Assembly: GCF_000526375.1 (NCBI RefSeq)
Contig: NZ_JAFY01000001.1
Coordinates: forward strand, 1-64,000
Direction of reading: 5' to 3'
Length of the DNA stretch: 64,000 nucleotides
Origin: Aminiphilus circumscriptus DSM 16581
GTDB lineage: Bacteria; Synergistota; Synergistia; Synergistales; Aminiphilaceae
Part shown: positions 25,548 to 35,200 of the stretch, one piece after another
Layout: each line of letters starts with the position of its first letter
Position numbering within the stretch: position 1 is the first letter of the stretch
Program-made: the position numbers and the translations under genes
Notes under the pieces: generated by a model
What the model was told of the DNA's origin: nothing
Databases searched by the model: none
The model's input: only the letters and a program-made list of their open reading frames with translations

Positions 25548-25725
25548 CCTCGAAAAAATGACGAATTGGTCTCGGAAATCTGTCGAAAAATCCGTCGAAC
25601 CTCCTGTGGTAATTTTTCTCCGGATTCGGTAGGATATCCGATGTCGTGCCGCAACAACGCGGGTATCATGGGACGGCTTCGGAAACAAGGCGTCTCCAAC
25701 ACATATCGGTGGGAGGAATTCGTAT

Positions 25726-26619
25726 ATGTCAAAGGCAGGAAGGTTTTTCCAGGTTTCGTTCATGCTCGTCTGTGCTCTGCTGCTCCTGGCGTCCGGAGGA
25801 TTCGCCGCGGAGACCAAGGCGTCCCCCGACGTAGCTCCCGAGGGCTCCGTCTCCGATCAGGACATGACCGATCCCGAGCGGGTTCTCGCCAAGGTGGGCG
25901 ACGTGGAGATCAAGGTGAAGGACGTGGAGGAGGTCATCGCCTCCCTGGATCCTCAGCGGGCGGCGTTCTTCAACAGCCCTCTGGGTCGCGGCAAGGTGGT
26001 GGAGCAGCTTGTCAACCGGAACCTCTTCTACCTCTACGGCAAGGAACTCAAGGTTGACCAGAGTGACGAGTTCAAGGCCGAGCTGGAGAAGATCAAGCGC
26101 GAGATGATGAGCCACTTCGCCCTCCAGAAGGCATTGGACGAGATCAAGATCTCCGACGAGGAGATCAAGAAGTACTACGACGAACACAAGACGGAGTTCG
26201 TGGTCCCCGAGAGCATCCGGGCGAGCCACATTCTCGTCGCCAGCGAGGACAAGGCGAAGGAGATCGTCAAGGAGATCAAGGACGGCAAGATCACCTTCGA
26301 GGCCGCCGCGGTGGCGTACTCCAGCTGCCCCTCCAAGGAGGCGAGCGGCGACCTGGGCTTCTTCGGAAAAGGCCAGATGGTGCCCGAGTTCGAGAACGCC
26401 GCCTTCGCCCTGAAAAAGAGCGGTGACATGAGCGATCCCGTGCAGTCCCAGTTCGGTTGGCACATCATCAGGCTCACGGAGCGCAAGGATTCGGCCCAGA
26501 AATCCCTCGACGACGTGAAGGAGCAGATCCGGCAGATTCTTGCCGGGGAGCGGCAGCGCAAGGTCTACGAAGAAAAGCTCGCGGAGCTGAAGAAGACCTA
26601 CAACGTGCAGACGTTCTAA
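25726..26619 (+). CDS. Exported peptidyl-prolyl isomerase, PpiC/SurA type
   Basis: The 297-residue protein has a signal peptide (FFQVSFMLVCALLLLASGGFA, ending near residue 27), a SurA-like N-terminal chaperone part (LAKVGDVEIKVKDVEEVIAS, VEQLVNRNLFYLYGKEL) and a parvulin domain at about 160-255 (IRASHILVASEDKAKEIVKE, GDLGFFGKGQMVPEFENAAF, VQSQFGWHIIRLTERKD). It should assist folding of outer-membrane or secreted proteins in the periplasm. GGGAGGAA precedes the ATG. It is monocistronic and ends at a strong hairpin. Confidence 0.92.
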   Translation: MSKAGRFFQVSFMLVCALLLLASGGFAAETKASPDVAPEGSVSDQDMTDPERVLAKVGDVEIKVKDVEEVIASLDPQRAAFFNSPLGRGKVVEQLVNRNLFYLYGKELKVDQSDEFKAELEKIKREMMSHFALQKALDEIKISDEEIKKYYDEHKTEFVVPESIRASHILVASEDKAKEIVKEIKDGKITFEAAAVAYSSCPSKEASGDLGFFGKGQMVPEFENAAFALKKSGDMSDPVQSQFGWHIIRLTERKDSAQKSLDDVKEQIRQILAGERQRKVYEEKLAELKKTYNVQTF

Positions 26620-26680
26620 ACCGGAACGGAGACCGAGGCGACGCGGCGCTTTGCCGCAATGCCCGGTCGGGTTGAGATGA

Positions 26681-26712
26681 AGCGGGCCGGATCCTCAGGG
26701 ATCCGGCCCGCT
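26681..26712. terminator. Bidirectional terminator hairpin
   Basis: AGCGGGCCGGATCC (26681-26694) and GGATCCGGCCCGCT (26699-26712) form a perfect 14-bp stem with a 4-base loop between the convergent PpiC and flavodoxin-ferredoxin genes. Confidence 0.75.
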
Positions 26713-26738
26713 TGCTGTGCGGATGTCCGCACGCCGCG

Positions 26739-27542
26739 CTATGCGCTCCGGTGCGCCGCACTCCAGGCGAGATAGCGCTCCCGGGAGATCGCGGGGTGGT
26801 GGTAGCGGTTTTTCGAGGCCGAGGTGGCGCTGTACTCGATGGCTTTGGCGGGGCACCAGTGGAAACAGGCCATGCACCCCGTGCACGCGCCGAGCCAGCG
26901 GGGGCGCCCCCGCTCGTCGAGGGCGATGTCCCCCACGGGGCAGACCGTCGCGCAGACGCCGCAGGAGGTGCAGGCGTCGGTGGCGCGGTAGCGCCGGTCC
27001 TTCGGTCCCACCTTGGCCGTGGCGTGGGAATTCGCGAAGGTGGAAAGCCACGCGAAAAGCCCTCCCGAAGGGGGCGTCTCCCGCCGGGAGCGCACCGCGT
27101 CACAGATGGCCGCAAGCCCCTGCTCCGCCTCGGCGACGATCTTTTCCAGCTTCGCTCCCGAGGGAGGATTGGACACGGGAGGATAGTTTCCGGGCATTCG
27201 CTGGTGGAATGCCCCTCGCACCCGGACGCCCCGCTTTGCCAGAAGACGAACTCCCTGCACCGCCGCCCTGAGGGGCATGCCTCCGCTCGTCAGGAACAGG
27301 TAGACCCAGCTCTCCCGCGAGGCGGAGAAGGTCTCGAGAAAACGATGGACCACCAGCGGCGCCCCGAAGGCGTGCACCGGATAGGCGATGCCCACGGTCT
27401 CGCCCTCGCCGACGGTGGCCTTGCCCAGGCATCCCGCCATGTTTATCAGTTCCGTTCCGCCGCCCAGAGCCTCGGCGATGCGCTCCGCTCCGTGGAGCGT
27501 GTTTCCCGTTCCGGAATAGACGTAGAGCCGGTGCATGTCCAT
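26739..27542 (-). CDS. Flavodoxin-like/[4Fe-4S] ferredoxin fusion (EFR1-type)
   Basis: The 267-residue protein joins an N-terminal flavodoxin fold (YVYSGTGNTLHGAERIAEAL, the FMN phosphate loop at residues 6-12; later VGIAYPVHAFGAPLVVHRFL) to a C-terminal pair of [4Fe-4S] motifs, CTSCGVCATVCPVGD near 188 and CTGCMACFHWCPAKAI near 217. This is the EFR1-type ferredoxin architecture, a small electron carrier of anaerobes whose partners are mostly unknown. Start at 27542 follows GGGGGAAAGGGC. No redox enzyme is next to it. Confidence 0.88.
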   Translation of the reverse strand: MDMHRLYVYSGTGNTLHGAERIAEALGGGTELINMAGCLGKATVGEGETVGIAYPVHAFGAPLVVHRFLETFSASRESWVYLFLTSGGMPLRAAVQGVRLLAKRGVRVRGAFHQRMPGNYPPVSNPPSGAKLEKIVAEAEQGLAAICDAVRSRRETPPSGGLFAWLSTFANSHATAKVGPKDRRYRATDACTSCGVCATVCPVGDIALDERGRPRWLGACTGCMACFHWCPAKAIEYSATSASKNRYHHPAISRERYLAWSAAHRSA

Positions 27543-28318
27543 GCCCTTTCCCCCTGATTTTCCATCATGTTGCCGGACATGAGTATAGTCCTTTCCTTGT
27601 CGTGTGCAAAGGAAACGCCTTTTCCGGAACATCCCCGACGTTCTCGTGTTCATCCGCACACACCATTTTTGATGTCGGTGTACGGATGGAATGGAGCGCG
27701 AACGGAGACGTAACGCGCCCGGCGTCTTCTTTCGCGTCGCTTCGCGAATCCTGTTGTGTTCGCAGTGGGGTGTCGATTGAAATTCGAGCGCGGTCGAGGA
27801 AAATTCCGTGCGAAAAAGGGGAAGAAGAGTTTGCTTAATCCTGACTATTTCCAGGCCTTTCCGGAGAAGGTCGTTTTTCTCTCTGTGCTTTGATGTGATG
27901 GTGTCAAGAGAGGTTGCGACGGGTTCGTCTGTGTATCAAGGTGTCGTGAGAGAACTCCCCCCTCGTCTGTGAGACGCGAAACGGGGAAAAGACGCCCCGT
28001 TCGTCGCAGCGGAACGGCGCTGTTTCCGCTCGGTTCGCTCCGGTATGTGTCACCCTGTCGTGTGCGAGTTGTTCCACCGGTTTCCCTGGGGTATGATGAA
28101 GTCGCGTTTTTCTCTTGTCGTGGCGCTGTGACGCAGCGGCGAGTGGCTTCTCTTTTCCGCGCTTTTTTCGTGACGGGGTTTTGTCCGGATCTCAAGGCGG
28201 CATGGCGGGCGGAGAGAACGGGAGGTGGCCGCTGTCCGGAACTCCGGGGTTGTCGGGATTCCCGGAGCGAAGAGGTCGATTCGGCGTTCCTCAGAGGTTT
28301 TATGTTTTATAAAATATA
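27543..28318. other. Long gene-free stretch
   Basis: No open frame here has a convincing ribosome site, codon pattern or recognisable motif on either strand. Base composition is somewhat poorer in G+C than the neighbouring genes. The only clear signal is a promoter-like pair at 28069-28097. It may be the remains of a lost gene. Confidence 0.5.
28069..28097 (+). promoter_or_regulatory. Sigma-70-like promoter
   Basis: TTGTTC (28069-28074) and TATGAT (28092-28097) are exactly 17 bp apart. The first gene downstream is the LPP20-like gene at 28561, and two small inverted-repeat elements sit in between, so the leader would be about 455 bases. Confidence 0.5.
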
Positions 28319-28417
28319 GAAAGCTCTGAATAAAGGCCTTTCGCTTTTCCTTGGCTCGGGTCGCATCAGGCTCTGCGAGGCACTTTCGGGGCTGACGCAG
28401 CCTTATTCAGAGATTTC
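28319..28417 (+). mobile_element. Small inverted-repeat element, type A, copy 4, with perfect target duplication
   Basis: Left end GAAAGCTCTGAATAA, right end TTATTCAGAGATTTC. The element is flanked directly on both sides by TATA (28315-28318 and 28418-28421), a perfect 4-bp target duplication. The interior has GGCTCGGGTCGCATCAGGCT as in copy 1. Confidence 0.85.
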
Positions 28418-28422
28418 TATAG

Positions 28423-28523
28423 GGAACCTCTGAAGAAAGAATTTTCGCTTTCCCTTGAACTTAGGTTGCATCGAGTTTTTCGAGGCGCTTTGCGGGGATG
28501 ACGTACCCTTATTCAGAGATTCC
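28423..28523 (+). mobile_element. Small inverted-repeat element, type A, copy 5
   Basis: Ends are GGAACCTCTGAAGAA and TTATTCAGAGATTCC. It lies 5 bp after copy 4 in the same orientation but is more diverged inside (CTTGAACTTAGGTTGCATCG). The two copies sit between a promoter candidate and the LPP20-like gene. Confidence 0.75.
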
Positions 28524-28560
28524 ATGAGAAAGAGTGGAGAGCTGCGAGGAGGTGGGGATC

Positions 28561-29814
28561 GTGTGGAAAGCCTTTGCAAGGGGCGATTCGGTCCGATCCG
28601 TCCCGGGGAGGTGCACCGCCGGAGAGCGTGCCACGGGGGTGCGGGCCCCGGGGCTGAGAGAGGTGGGCCCGGAAGTTTCGGGCGGACGTGGTGCTTGTGG
28701 TCGCGGTGTCGCGGTGCGTCTGGGCGGGCTCGCGGCGGCCCTGTTTTTGTTCCTCGGCGGCGTCGGCCTCGGCGGGGCAGGGACCGGCACAGGTGCGCCT
28801 TGGGAGGCATCTTCCGTCGCGGGCCTTTTTCCCTTGTGCGCATGTTTTGCCTCTGCCGCTTCTGCGGCGGAGAGTACGGCGGCGCAGTCCGGAGATCTCT
28901 CGGGTGAGAAGGCGTTCTTCGGCGCCGTCGGCGTGGTCTGGAACGAGGACCGGGTCTGCGCCATCGGGCAGGGCGTGTCGCCCCTTTCCGGCGACACGCC
29001 CCAGGGAAAGCTCCTGGCCCGAAGGGCGGCGGTGACGGATCTGCAGCGGAACCTTCTGGAGTTCGTCAAGGGGGTCCGGATCGAGGCGACCACCACGCTG
29101 GAGAACTTCATGGCGAAGGACGTGGTCAGAAGTTCCGTGGAGGGCGTGATCGCCCAGGTGGAAATCTACGATTCGGACTGGCGCGACGGCATCTACACCG
29201 TGTACGGAGGCGTCCGGATGGGTTCCCTGCGCAGGGCCGCGGTGTCCCAGATTCCCGAGGTGCAGCGGAGGCCCCTTCCGGCTTACGAGGGAAAGGGGTT
29301 TCGCGAGCTGGTTCTCGACGCCCGCTCCCTTGCCTTTCGCCCCTCTCTGGTGGTGCGGGTCCGGAGCGAAGGAGGGCGAAGGGTGTACGGCCCGGAGTTC
29401 ATCGACCGGACCGCCTTTCTTGAAAAGGGAATGGCCGCCTACGTGGCGAAGGAGGAGGAAGAGTCGTCGCGTTTTGGGGTGCCGCGCCGGGACGGACCGC
29501 TTTCTGAGGCGGGAGCAGGAGCGCGTTGCGACGTCGCCCGCGTCCTTTTGGGTTTTTCCCTTCCCGCCTGGGCGGACGAAGCGGTTCTTGTCGTCAAGGG
29601 CGTGGGCCTCGCCGCGGACGGCGCGCTCGTGATCTCCGACGACATGGCGGACCTCATCGAAAAGAACTCCTACGACTTTCGGATTCCCGGCAACGTGACC
29701 ATCATCACGAAGACCGCCGCCATCCGGGGCATCCTTCTCGATCTCGGAACGGAGGAGGCGGTTGCGGCGCAAGCGCCCTTCCGGTGGCGTCGTGCTTCCG
29801 AAGGCGATTCCTGA
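28561..29814 (+). CDS. Exported LPP20-like protein
   Basis: The 417-residue protein has a hydrophobic export segment near residues 53-73 (VRLGGLAAALFLFLGGVGLG) and an LPP20/FlgT-N-like domain around residues 125-220: GKLLARRAAVTDLQRNLLEF, followed by VKGVRIEATTTLENFMAKD and VYGGVRMGSLRRAAV. A C-terminal segment DDMADLIEKNSYDFRIPGNV resembles the conserved end of such outer-membrane-associated proteins. I chose the GTG at 28561 because AGGAGG lies nine bases upstream; the long N-terminal stretch before the export signal is unusual. The last 53 bp overlap the next gene, so the two are probably co-expressed. Function unknown, envelope role inferred. Confidence 0.6.
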   Translation: MWKAFARGDSVRSVPGRCTAGERATGVRAPGLREVGPEVSGGRGACGRGVAVRLGGLAAALFLFLGGVGLGGAGTGTGAPWEASSVAGLFPLCACFASAASAAESTAAQSGDLSGEKAFFGAVGVVWNEDRVCAIGQGVSPLSGDTPQGKLLARRAAVTDLQRNLLEFVKGVRIEATTTLENFMAKDVVRSSVEGVIAQVEIYDSDWRDGIYTVYGGVRMGSLRRAAVSQIPEVQRRPLPAYEGKGFRELVLDARSLAFRPSLVVRVRSEGGRRVYGPEFIDRTAFLEKGMAAYVAKEEEESSRFGVPRRDGPLSEAGAGARCDVARVLLGFSLPAWADEAVLVVKGVGLAADGALVISDDMADLIEKNSYDFRIPGNVTIITKTAAIRGILLDLGTEEAVAAQAPFRWRRASEGDS

Positions 29815-31813
29815 GGAGGCGCGGACGGCGGAGGCGCGGGTGCGCACGGCGCTGTTGCTGCGGGGGGTGTCTCTCGCCGCGCTGGCGGTGTGCGCGGCGG
29901 CGCTGCTTTTCACGCATCCCCCTCTTTTCGTGCAGAAAACGGACCGCTCGCTTCTCGATCTCCGGTACCTGTGGATGCCTTCGTCGGCCCCCTCGCGGGA
30001 GATCGTTCTCGTTCTGGCCCGGGAGACGTCTCTGGCGGCGCTGGGGCAATGGCCCTGGAGCCGCCGGATTCACGCCGGGCTCATCGAGCGCCTTGCTGCT
30101 TTGGGTGCGCGGACCATCGTCTACGACATTCTCTTTCCCGAGACGAGCGACGCCGAGGCGGACGCACTGCTCGCCCGGGCGGCACAGGCCCACGGGCGGT
30201 GCGTCTTCGCCACCCACCTCGCGGAGGATGCCGGAGAGGGCGGGGCGACGCTGCTTCTTCCCTACAAAGAACTGGCCCGGTCCGCGGCGGCTCTCGGCGT
30301 GGCGGGTGTCGCGCCGGACATCGACGGTGTGTACCGCACGCTGGTTCCCCTGTGGCGCCACGGCGGGCGGGCCTTTCCCTCCCTGTTCCTCGCGGCTGTG
30401 GCGACGCACACCGGCGAGCCCGTCGCCTGGGACGAGGCGGACAGGACGGTGTCCGTGGGTGCGCGGCGGGTGGCCGTGGATTCGGAGGGGCTCTTCTTCG
30501 TTCCCGAGACGGACGAGCGGCTTTTTCCGGTGTTCGAGTTCTCCCGGGTGCTCGAAGGGCGGGTGCCGGAGGACGCCTTCCGGGACAGACTCGTGGTGGT
30601 GGGCGTCGAGGCGGCGGGAATTCTGGCCCGGGACATCCTTCCCGTCTCGCGGCGGGGGCGGGTGGAGCACCTGGCCGGATCGGTCTTTCTGGCCCTGGGC
30701 ATGGACGTGTTCCTTTCCTCCGCGTCGGAATCCTTCGGAAAGGCGCTGCACAGCGACGCCGCGCTCCTGGGGGCGCTTTTCTTTCTCGTCGCCGCGCTCT
30801 TCTTTCTCGCGACGGGTCTCTTTGCGGCCGGCTGGAAACGAAACGCCGCGGCGGCGGGAGGGCTCGTCCTTCTGCTCGTCTTCTCCGCCCTGCGCGCCCG
30901 CCTCTTCGGCGTCTGGCTCTCCCCCGTGTGGCCCCTCCTCGGATGCACCCTTTTTTTCCCCACCGCGATGCTCTCCCGGCTGCATAGTCTCAACCGGGCC
31001 GCCGAGGAAGAGCGCCTGCGCCTCCTCGACGGCGTGACCCGGGCCATCGCGAACGCCATCGACGCGAAGGATCATCTCACGGGGGGCCACTCCGAGCGGG
31101 TGGCGGCGCTGACCTGCCGCCTCGGGGAGAAGCTGGGCTTCTCGCATCTGGAGCTGCAGGGGCTCGCCGTGGGCGCCCTGCTGCATGACGTGGGCAAGAT
31201 CGCCATTCCCGACGCGGTGCTCCAGAAGGTGGGCAGGCTCACTCCCGAGGAGTACGACCTCGTGAAGACCCACCCTGTGCGCGGAAGGGAGATCCTCGCC
31301 GCGGTGCCCTTCTCGCCGGTGGTCTTCCGGGCGCTGGAGGAGCACCACGAGAAGATGAACGGCCGGGGCTATCCCCGGGGACTTGCCGGCGAGGAACTTT
31401 CCCTCGCGGGAAAGATTCTCGCCGTGGCGGACGTGTTCGATGCCCTCTCCAGCGAGCGCACCTACAAGGACGCCTGGTCGCTGGAGGAGATCCGGGACTT
31501 TTTCGAAAAGGCCCGAGGGACCGAGTTCGACCCGGATGTGGTGGACACGCTCTTTGTCCTTCTCGACGACCGGGATCCGATCTTCGAGTTTCTTTCGGCG
31601 TCCTCCGGGGAAGATGGCGAAGGAGAGGCGGGCGCCGGCGGGTCGGAACTCAAGTCGGAGTGCGCACATGTCGGAAGGGCGCAGGGTGCTTCGGAGGAGC
31701 GGGGCGGCGGAGGCGCATTTCCCCGGCACGGTCAGGAGGACGGACCGTCGGAGAAAGACGTCCCTGCGGAGCGGATTCGGAGGGTGCGGGTGCGGTCTGC
31801 CCGGACCCCCTGA
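29762..31813 (+). CDS. CHASE2 sensor protein with HD-GYP cyclic-di-GMP phosphodiesterase domain
   Basis: The 683-residue protein has a membrane helix near 35-50 (LAALAVCAAALLFTH), an extracytoplasmic CHASE2 domain (about 55-335; IVYDILFPETSDAEADALLA, DIDGVYRTLVPLWRHGG), three membrane helices (about 340-420), and a cytoplasmic HD-GYP domain (about 430-605) with LLHDVGKIAIPDAVL, HPVRGREIL and HHEKMNGRGYP. All catalytic metal-binding residues and the GYP motif are intact. It should turn an unknown periplasmic signal into breakdown of cyclic-di-GMP. The start is a TTG at 29762 after GGAGGAGG. The final 80 residues are a disordered charged tail. Confidence 0.85.
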   Translation: MRRKRPSGGVVLPKAIPEEARTAEARVRTALLLRGVSLAALAVCAAALLFTHPPLFVQKTDRSLLDLRYLWMPSSAPSREIVLVLARETSLAALGQWPWSRRIHAGLIERLAALGARTIVYDILFPETSDAEADALLARAAQAHGRCVFATHLAEDAGEGGATLLLPYKELARSAAALGVAGVAPDIDGVYRTLVPLWRHGGRAFPSLFLAAVATHTGEPVAWDEADRTVSVGARRVAVDSEGLFFVPETDERLFPVFEFSRVLEGRVPEDAFRDRLVVVGVEAAGILARDILPVSRRGRVEHLAGSVFLALGMDVFLSSASESFGKALHSDAALLGALFFLVAALFFLATGLFAAGWKRNAAAAGGLVLLLVFSALRARLFGVWLSPVWPLLGCTLFFPTAMLSRLHSLNRAAEEERLRLLDGVTRAIANAIDAKDHLTGGHSERVAALTCRLGEKLGFSHLELQGLAVGALLHDVGKIAIPDAVLQKVGRLTPEEYDLVKTHPVRGREILAAVPFSPVVFRALEEHHEKMNGRGYPRGLAGEELSLAGKILAVADVFDALSSERTYKDAWSLEEIRDFFEKARGTEFDPDVVDTLFVLLDDRDPIFEFLSASSGEDGEGEAGAGGSELKSECAHVGRAQGASEERGGGGAFPRHGQEDGPSEKDVPAERIRRVRVRSARTP

Positions 31814-31946
31814 CGGGAGGATTGGGCCGCAGGGATGAGACGACGCCCGACGATGCGGACGATCCGAGTAGGGGCCGGGACGGCAAAATGTATGCTCTGT
31901 TGAGATTAGACATCACCTCGATAGTTTGCTATTCTTCATGTGTATG

Positions 31947-32035
31947 GAAAGCTCTAAAAAACACCACGCCGCCCTCGGAAAAACGCGAGGCGATCGAGAT
32001 CAAGAGAGGGCAATTCTTCCTTGATCAGAGGTTCC
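31947..32035 (+). mobile_element. Small inverted-repeat element, type B, copy 2
   Basis: It starts GAAAGCTCTAAAAAACACC and ends CTTGATCAGAGGTTCC; inside is CCCTCGGAAAAACGCGAGGC, which can fold into a hairpin, as in type B copy 1. It lies in the 449-bp gap 31814-32262, where I see no gene. Confidence 0.65.
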
Positions 32036-32262
32036 TATGGTTTTCTTTGCGTTCCTTCGGGATTTTTCGCATTTTTTTCGACGCGGAGCTTCGCCGGCCT
32101 TCGCTGTTCCACGAGTTGCCCGGGGAAAATGTCTCTCTCGCCGGGGTTTGTGCCGTTTTTTCGAGGAATGGTCGGAGAGAGTCCACGAAAGAGAGCTGAA
32201 GAGCGTGTCCGGAACGTTCCCGACGGGAGCCCGGAGAGAAACCGCCAGGGAGGTGCGCATCC

Positions 32263-35200
32263 ATGACTGAATCTGCGAAGAGAACCAGGTGCGACAGAGA
32301 GAGCGCGGCAGCCTTGCCGAATCGGATGAGCCGATGCGTCGTCGTGCCTGCCGGGACAGGAAAGCTGCTGCGCCGCAGGGGCGGGCGAATCCTGTCGTGC
32401 GCACTCCTTCTCCTCATGCTTGTGATTCCGGTACGGCCCGCTCCGGCGGAGGAGTCGGGGAGCACGGATCCTTTTTCCGACGGACATACTCTTCTGCTCG
32501 ACGAGGAGATGATTGTCCTTCGGCAGCTCTACGGAAGCGCACCCTATTCCGACGTCTTTCTGCCGAACAACGATAACTTCAGGGATGGGGAATGGCGAAA
32601 CCTGAACGACCGACATACCTCCTGGACGCCGCCGCCGCCGCGCCAGGACGGAAAGATCGGCAAGGCGGCGATTCTGGTGCGGGACGACAAAAACACACAA
32701 TACCTGGCGCAGGTCTGGGAGGTTCCTGCATCGGTGCCGGGTGTTTCCTATGTCAATCTTCTTCTCTCGCTGACGCCGGTCGATCAGCACGGCTACAAGG
32801 CCGAGGCGGGACGATACCGGGGTTACGAAGCGGTGCGTCCCAACACGGTTGGGGTCGCCGCAGGGGATCTCGACGGAGACAGGGCGAAGGAGCTGATCGT
32901 GGGCTACGGCCACGCCACGGGCGGCACTTACAACGTGGAGTTCCTGATTCTGTCCACGTCTCTTCCGTGGGGGAGCCCCTTCTCCTTTGTCTCGTCGTCG
33001 ATTCCGCGCATGGACACCAGATCGGCAATCCGTCTTGCCGCCGGCGATGTGAACGGCGACGGCAAGGACGAATTTGCGGCCATGTACGTGGCGGAGTCGG
33101 GATATCCGGTGGTGGTGCTTTTCGATGTGGACAGAGCCCGGCGGAGCGTGCGCGTTCTCGGCGTGCACCAGCTCGACAGCAAGCCCCAGTCTTTTTATTA
33201 CGGGCCGAACGGCTTCGATCTCGCCTTCGCCGACTGGGAGGGAAACGGGCGGGCGATGCTCGCTTGCCTCTCCATCTCCTCTTACGACACTCCAAGGGTC
33301 CATCTGTTGCGCGTGGACAAGGGCGAGGCAGGGGCGACCTTTTCGACGGTCTTCACGCGCGATATATGGGTATCGTCGTTCTCGTCGTGGCTGTCAGGAC
33401 CCTTCCGGCTCAGGGCGGCCGATCTCGACGGTGACGGCAGGGACGAACCGGTCATCGCCTTTCCTGTCCTCTCTAGCCCCGTCAAGGGGGTGAAGGTCGC
33501 CGTTTTCTACCACGCCGGAGAAGGCCATGCTCTCGCCGAGACGACTCTCTCGGGCCTGAGTGATATAGGCTGGGGAGATATGGCTCTGGAGACGGGAAGT
33601 TTCTCGGGAAAGCTGCACCCCACGGCGGCGACGAAGAACAAGGGGCAGGCGGTCGTCCTCCACGGCAACTGGATGTGGCTGTTCTCACTGAAACGGCAGG
33701 AGCAGTGGGCGTCGATAGAAACCCAGTCCTGGACCATCCTCTCGTCTTACGGATCGAGTTCCCACCTCCTCGTGGGTGATCTGGACGGCGACAGCATGCT
33801 TCTCGGCTATCCGACGCACATCACGCTGGAGAACCAGGTGTCGCCGATTCTTTTTCTCAACGAGCCGCCGAAGCACATCGACCGGGACACCTCGGGGAAC
33901 GTGACGAACTACACGCGCCAGGACGCGCTGTTCATCCAGTACGCCCAGAGCGAGGCCGAGTCCCTGGAGACCACCAACACGCTCGCCGTGGAGAGCAATC
34001 TCGGGGGATCCCTCGGCAGGGAGGTGGAAGGCGGTGTCGATCTGGGAGCGGTGACGGCCTCGGCGAAGGTGAAAGCCTCCATCAATGCTTCCGTCGAAAA
34101 AAAGGAACAGGACATGGCGAGGAGCTATTTGGCCCAGTCCACGTCCCTCATGGGGGAGACCAATCGCGATGACTTCGTCCTCTATCGCTGCCACCGAGTG
34201 CACCTCTGGCGTTATCCCATCCTCGGATGGTTCAGCGTGCCCGAGGGAAAGACCAGGGAGGGGCAGACCTATTATCAGGTGTCCGTCCCCGAGTCGAGCG
34301 CGGAGGACCAGGCGGTGTACTTCATCTCGGGACGCAACGTGGGCTGGTATCACCCGACCCACATGAACGGCAACGTCCTCTCCTATCCGTCGGCCAGCGG
34401 GCAGATCGGTGATTACAAAAGCGAAAACCTGCTCTCCGGGCTCGTCACGCTCGACGTCGGCGGCGGCAACCGCTCCGTCCGGACCATCGAGTGGAACAGC
34501 GAGCAGGCTCGGGAGAAGCTCAAGTCACAGAGCGTTTTCATGGGCCTCGACCTTGAGGTGCAAAGCAGTGCCAGCGCCAAGGTGAAGATCTTCAAGGGGG
34601 ACGTCACGGCGACGGCGACTTTCCACATGGATGAGCGGACCACCACCACCAGTTCGTCCAAGACCTCGGTGACGAAGCGGAACGCCTTTGCGGTGGAGGT
34701 TCCAGCGCTCTCGTCGCCCCTTGCCTACACGATCACGCCGCTCATGTACAGGACCGACAAAGGAGTTCTCAAGACGCCGCACCTCGCGGGAAACATCGCC
34801 GGGCAGACTGCCTGGAACGCGCGCTACGGTGCGGCTCCCGATCCGGCGCTCAATCTTCCCCGCCTCTGGCAGTATCGAAACGATACCTGGACGTGGCTGG
34901 AGGACGGCGACGGGACGAATCCCGAGGCGCGGAAGATCCGGGGCATCTTCTTCCGGAGGAAGAACGGGACCGATCTCGGAACCTCCATTCCCCTCGGTGA
35001 AGTCGCGGTCGTCGCCGTGCGCGTTCACAACTTCAGCCTGAAGGACTGTCCGTCCGTGGAGGTTCGTGCGGAGGTCGTTCCCTATGATCCGCAGACCAGC
35101 AAGACCACGGGTGATCCCGTCCGGCTGGAGAGCTTCCGGACGCCTCCGATCAACCGCTGGGGGACGTCGAGGGCCAACTGGGAGGAGGCGACGTTCCAGT

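Noticed and set aside
27969-28319. 116-residue plus-strand frame in the gene-free region
   Set aside because: Arg/Cys-rich with no ribosome site, no motif, and interrupted at its end by an inserted element.
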